From Bacteroidales bacterium UBA1725 (GTDB lineage: Bacteria; Bacteroidota; Bacteroidia; Bacteroidales; UBA932), in contig DCIN01000025.1 in assembly GCA_002315815.1 (NCBI GenBank), forward strand, positions 1 to 8,419: a stretch of DNA of 8,419 nucleotides, read 5' to 3'. The translations under genes were made by a program, and so were the position numbers. Below, piece after piece: positions 6,584 to 8,419 of the stretch; position 1 is the first letter of the stretch, and every line of letters begins with the position of its first letter. A model generated the notes under the pieces. The model did not search any database and was not told the origin of the DNA. It saw nothing but the letters and a program-made list of their open reading frames with translations.

Positions 6584-6601
6584 AATCTGTGTCGGTAAGA
6601 A

Positions 6602-6853
6602 TTACTTCTTCCTTGACTTGTATCTCTGGTAGAACATATCAACTCGTCCGGCGGTGTCGATAATCTTGACTTTTCCGGTGTAGAAAGGATGAGACGTGTT
6701 GGAAATCTCAAGCTTTACGAGAGGATATTCAACACCTTCCACGGTGATGGTCTCCTTGCTGGTGGCGCAGGAACGGGTGATGAACACTGTCTCGTTTGAC
6801 ATATCCTTGAAAGCTACAAGACGGTAGGTTTCGGGATGGATTCCTTTTTTCAT
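6602..6853 (-). CDS. rpmE2: 50S ribosomal protein L31 type B
   Basis: The 83-residue protein starts MKKGIHPETYRLVAFKDMSN and carries 'FITRSCATSKETI', 'YPLVKLEISNTSHPFYTGK' and 'DTAGRVDMFYQRYKSRKK', the order and length expected of type B L31 (about 80-90 residues). It has a single Cys and no CxxC zinc motif, which separates it from zinc-binding type A L31. It binds the large ribosomal subunit at the central protuberance and bridge to the small subunit. The frame is open a further 13 codons upstream (to 6892), but the family always begins near Met-Lys-x-Gly-Ile-His-Pro, and the longer form would start only 12 bases past the promoter's -7 element, on its upstream side. It has its own promoter and terminator and so is probably monocistronic. 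Confidence 0.97.
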   Translation of the reverse strand: MKKGIHPETYRLVAFKDMSNETVFITRSCATSKETITVEGVEYPLVKLEISNTSHPFYTGKVKIIDTAGRVDMFYQRYKSRKK

Positions 6854-6879
6854 TGTGTAATAGTTTTTGAAATCGGGCG

Positions 6880-6909
6880 CAAATATAGTCAATTTTTCTG
6901 AAACTGCAA
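6880..6909 (-). promoter_or_regulatory. Bacteroidota-type promoter for rpmE2
   Basis: On the minus strand TTG (6909-6907), a 19-base spacer and TATATTTG (6887-6880) form a textbook -33/-7 pair. The start of transcription would be near 6874, giving a leader of about 20 bases before the ATG at 6853. It lies within 30 bases of the stop of the upstream GH43 gene, and no hairpin terminator is visible between them, so read-through from the glycosidase is possible. Confidence 0.8.
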
Positions 6910-6939
6910 GCAGATTCTGAGTCGTACGGCCTCTGGCTC

Positions 6940-8310
6940 TTACTTGAAATTGACCCAGTCAACTTCGAAATGGTTTCCGTCTGTCATTAGGAGATAGAGG
7001 TCGTGAATACCCTTAATATCCTTTATGTCCTGCTCGAGAATGACTGTCTTCTCCACCCATAGGAAATTGCCGTTTACGTTGAACTGTGCGAGCAGTGGAC
7101 CGTCGATGGAGTCGGCGCGAAGTTCAAGTTTGCCTCCTGCATTTGAAAGCAGCCTCACTGTGGCTGTATTCAGTTTGTCCTTGCCGAAATCGACCCTGTT
7201 GTAACTTATCCAGCGAGGTTCCTTTTCCTGAGTGGTGTTCCAGAGCACGGCCTTCCATCCGTCGAAGGGATTGGAGGCGTTCACGAACTCCGAAGCCACA
7301 TATTTCTCTGACTTGTCGGAATATCTGTCTATCTGAATCAGGCTGGTCGCCTTGGTGACTCCAACTCCGCGCAGAGTGGGAACGACGGGGATTATGGTGC
7401 CGTCGGGGTTGAATCCTACATAATCCGCACATACAGACCTGTTCTTGTCGAAATAGGGCGAATAGTCATTGTGATGATAGAACAGAATCCACTGTCCGTC
7501 CACCTCCACGAAGGAATGGTGGTTAGTCCAGCATATTGTCTCCGACTGCTCCATAAACTTGCCCTTGAACTCGTAGGGTCCCAAAGGGTTGTCGCTCATA
7601 CAGTAGGCGAGAGCTTCGCGACTGTCCTCCACCCAGGGGAAGGTGTAGTAGTATTTGCCGTTGCGCTTGAAGAGAAACGGTCCTTCGGTCTGACCGCGGG
7701 GTATTCCGGTCAGGGTGATGGGCTCGGAATCCAGCTCCAGCATATTGTCTTTCAGACGGGCGAGCTGGAGTCCGCGTCCGGACCAGGCCAGATACGGTGT
7801 ACCGTCGTCATCTATGAAGATGCAGGGGTCAATGCCTCCTATTCCCTGTATGGGCTTCTCTTCGCAGACGAAAGGTCCGTAGGGAGTGTCGGAAACAGCT
7901 ACGCCTATGCCGTTGCCGGCGAAGAACGCTCCTGTCTTGGGTTTTTGCCCCGCAGGAAAATAGAAATAGTATTTGCCGTTCTTGAAGTTGCAGTCAGGTG
8001 CCCACATACTGTAGCCGTTGTCCCTTACCCAGGGGGCGGTGACCTGGTCCACAATCACTCCGTGGTCCACCCAATCCACCAGATTGTCCGATGAATAGAC
8101 GTGGTAATCAGCCATACAGAACCAGTCCCTTCGATAGTAATCCGGGGGAGCGGGAATGTCGTGAGAAGGATAGACATACACTCTGCCGTTGAACAGATGA
8201 GCGGATGGGTCAGCCGAAAAATCGTCACGGATGATAGGGTTCTGGGCCGACAACGAGATTGAAGACAACAGGGCTGCCGCCGCAGTGAGGAGAATTCTTG
8301 AAAGATTCAT
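6940..8310 (-). CDS. Secreted glycoside hydrolase family 43 with C-terminal CBM6-like domain
   Basis: The 456-residue protein begins with a signal peptide (hydrophobic 6-20, probable cleavage after SLSA at 22). The GH43 five-bladed propeller follows (about 25-320). The three expected acidic residues are visible: Asp34 in 'SADPSAH' (general base), Asp161 in 'GGIDPC' (pKa modulator) and Glu209 in 'QTEGPF' (general acid). Motifs 'VYVYPSHD' (44-51), 'MWAPDC' (102-107), 'TNHHSF' (262-267) and 'FYHHNDYS' (277-284) support the family. Residues about 335-456, with 'WISYNRVDFG', 'GGKLELRADSIDGP' and 'GIHDLYLL...FEVDWVNF', look like a CBM6 beta-sandwich. Enzymes with this layout usually release arabinose or xylose side groups from arabinoxylan-type polymers; the exact substrate and subfamily cannot be set here. 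No SusC/SusD genes are in view. Upstream (8311-8419) there is only an imperfect -7-like TATTTTTA (8359-8352). Confidence 0.93.
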   Translation of the reverse strand: MNLSRILLTAAAALLSSISLSAQNPIIRDDFSADPSAHLFNGRVYVYPSHDIPAPPDYYRRDWFCMADYHVYSSDNLVDWVDHGVIVDQVTAPWVRDNGYSMWAPDCNFKNGKYYFYFPAGQKPKTGAFFAGNGIGVAVSDTPYGPFVCEEKPIQGIGGIDPCIFIDDDGTPYLAWSGRGLQLARLKDNMLELDSEPITLTGIPRGQTEGPFLFKRNGKYYYTFPWVEDSREALAYCMSDNPLGPYEFKGKFMEQSETICWTNHHSFVEVDGQWILFYHHNDYSPYFDKNRSVCADYVGFNPDGTIIPVVPTLRGVGVTKATSLIQIDRYSDKSEKYVASEFVNASNPFDGWKAVLWNTTQEKEPRWISYNRVDFGKDKLNTATVRLLSNAGGKLELRADSIDGPLLAQFNVNGNFLWVEKTVILEQDIKDIKGIHDLYLLMTDGNHFEVDWVNFK

Positions 8311-8419
8311 AAAATACTCGCCGATTTTGCCAACTTATTATTTCGCTTCACTAAAAATACTATGAAAGATTTTCGAACTGAAAAGTTTGGTTCTTTGAAG
8401 GAGCAATGGGGATCCATTG

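Noticed and set aside
5996..6598. A 200-codon plus-strand open frame across the small membrane-protein gene
   Set aside because: It is antisense to the membrane-protein gene, runs through the rpmE2 terminator hairpin and has no recognisable motif or promoter.
7471..8094. A 207-codon plus-strand open frame opposite the GH43 gene
   Set aside because: It lies entirely antisense to a gene with signal peptide, catalytic residues and CBM6 motifs. Its protein shows no recognisable domain and the frame follows from the codon use of the real gene.

Overview
The window looks like an ordinary chromosomal stretch from a Bacteroidales-type bacterium (phylum Bacteroidota). The evidence is: promoters of the Bacteroidota form TTG-N19-TAnnTTTG ahead of two genes (6880-6909 and 431-460, minus strand); starts without a clear Shine-Dalgarno; a type B ribosomal protein L31; a secreted GH43-CBM6 glycosidase; and a DPP4-like S9 peptidase. 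No tRNA, rRNA, CRISPR array, insertion sequence or phage gene was seen. The genus cannot be named from this sequence alone.

Layout from left to right. At 1-349 (minus) lies the N-terminal part of a ThrE-type threonine/serine exporter subunit that runs off the left edge. It is transcribed divergently from a bile-acid:sodium symporter (BASS) family transporter at 545-1393 (plus). The 195-base gap between them holds a promoter for each direction and a perfect 19-bp tandem duplication. The BASS gene converges on a minus-strand cluster: an uncharacterised membrane-anchored protein (6490-6002), a DPP4-like peptidase (6005-4110, 4-nt ATGA overlap with the gene before it) and the DExH helicase HrpB (4049-1479). 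Upstream of the cluster, separated by a hairpin terminator, is rpmE2 (6853-6602) with a clean promoter. Upstream of that is a GH43 glycosidase with a C-terminal CBM6-like domain (8310-6940). Five of the six intact genes are on the minus strand.

The genes do not form one obvious pathway. Peptidase plus ThrE-type exporter would fit a peptide and amino-acid economy, and GH43-CBM6 fits use of arabinoxylan-like polysaccharide, but they are in separate transcription units and this link is inference.

The most distinctive signal is at the DNA level: short tandem repeats. A 9-bp unit occurs seven times in frame inside hrpB. A close variant occurs in the membrane-protein gene, in the opposite orientation relative to its gene, so the two loci encode different peptides. 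A 15-bp repeat fills the dpp-hrpB gap and a 19-bp duplication lies in the exporter's leader. The DPP4-like peptidase also appears to lack roughly the first 100 residues of its family. I found no convincing new multi-gene system.
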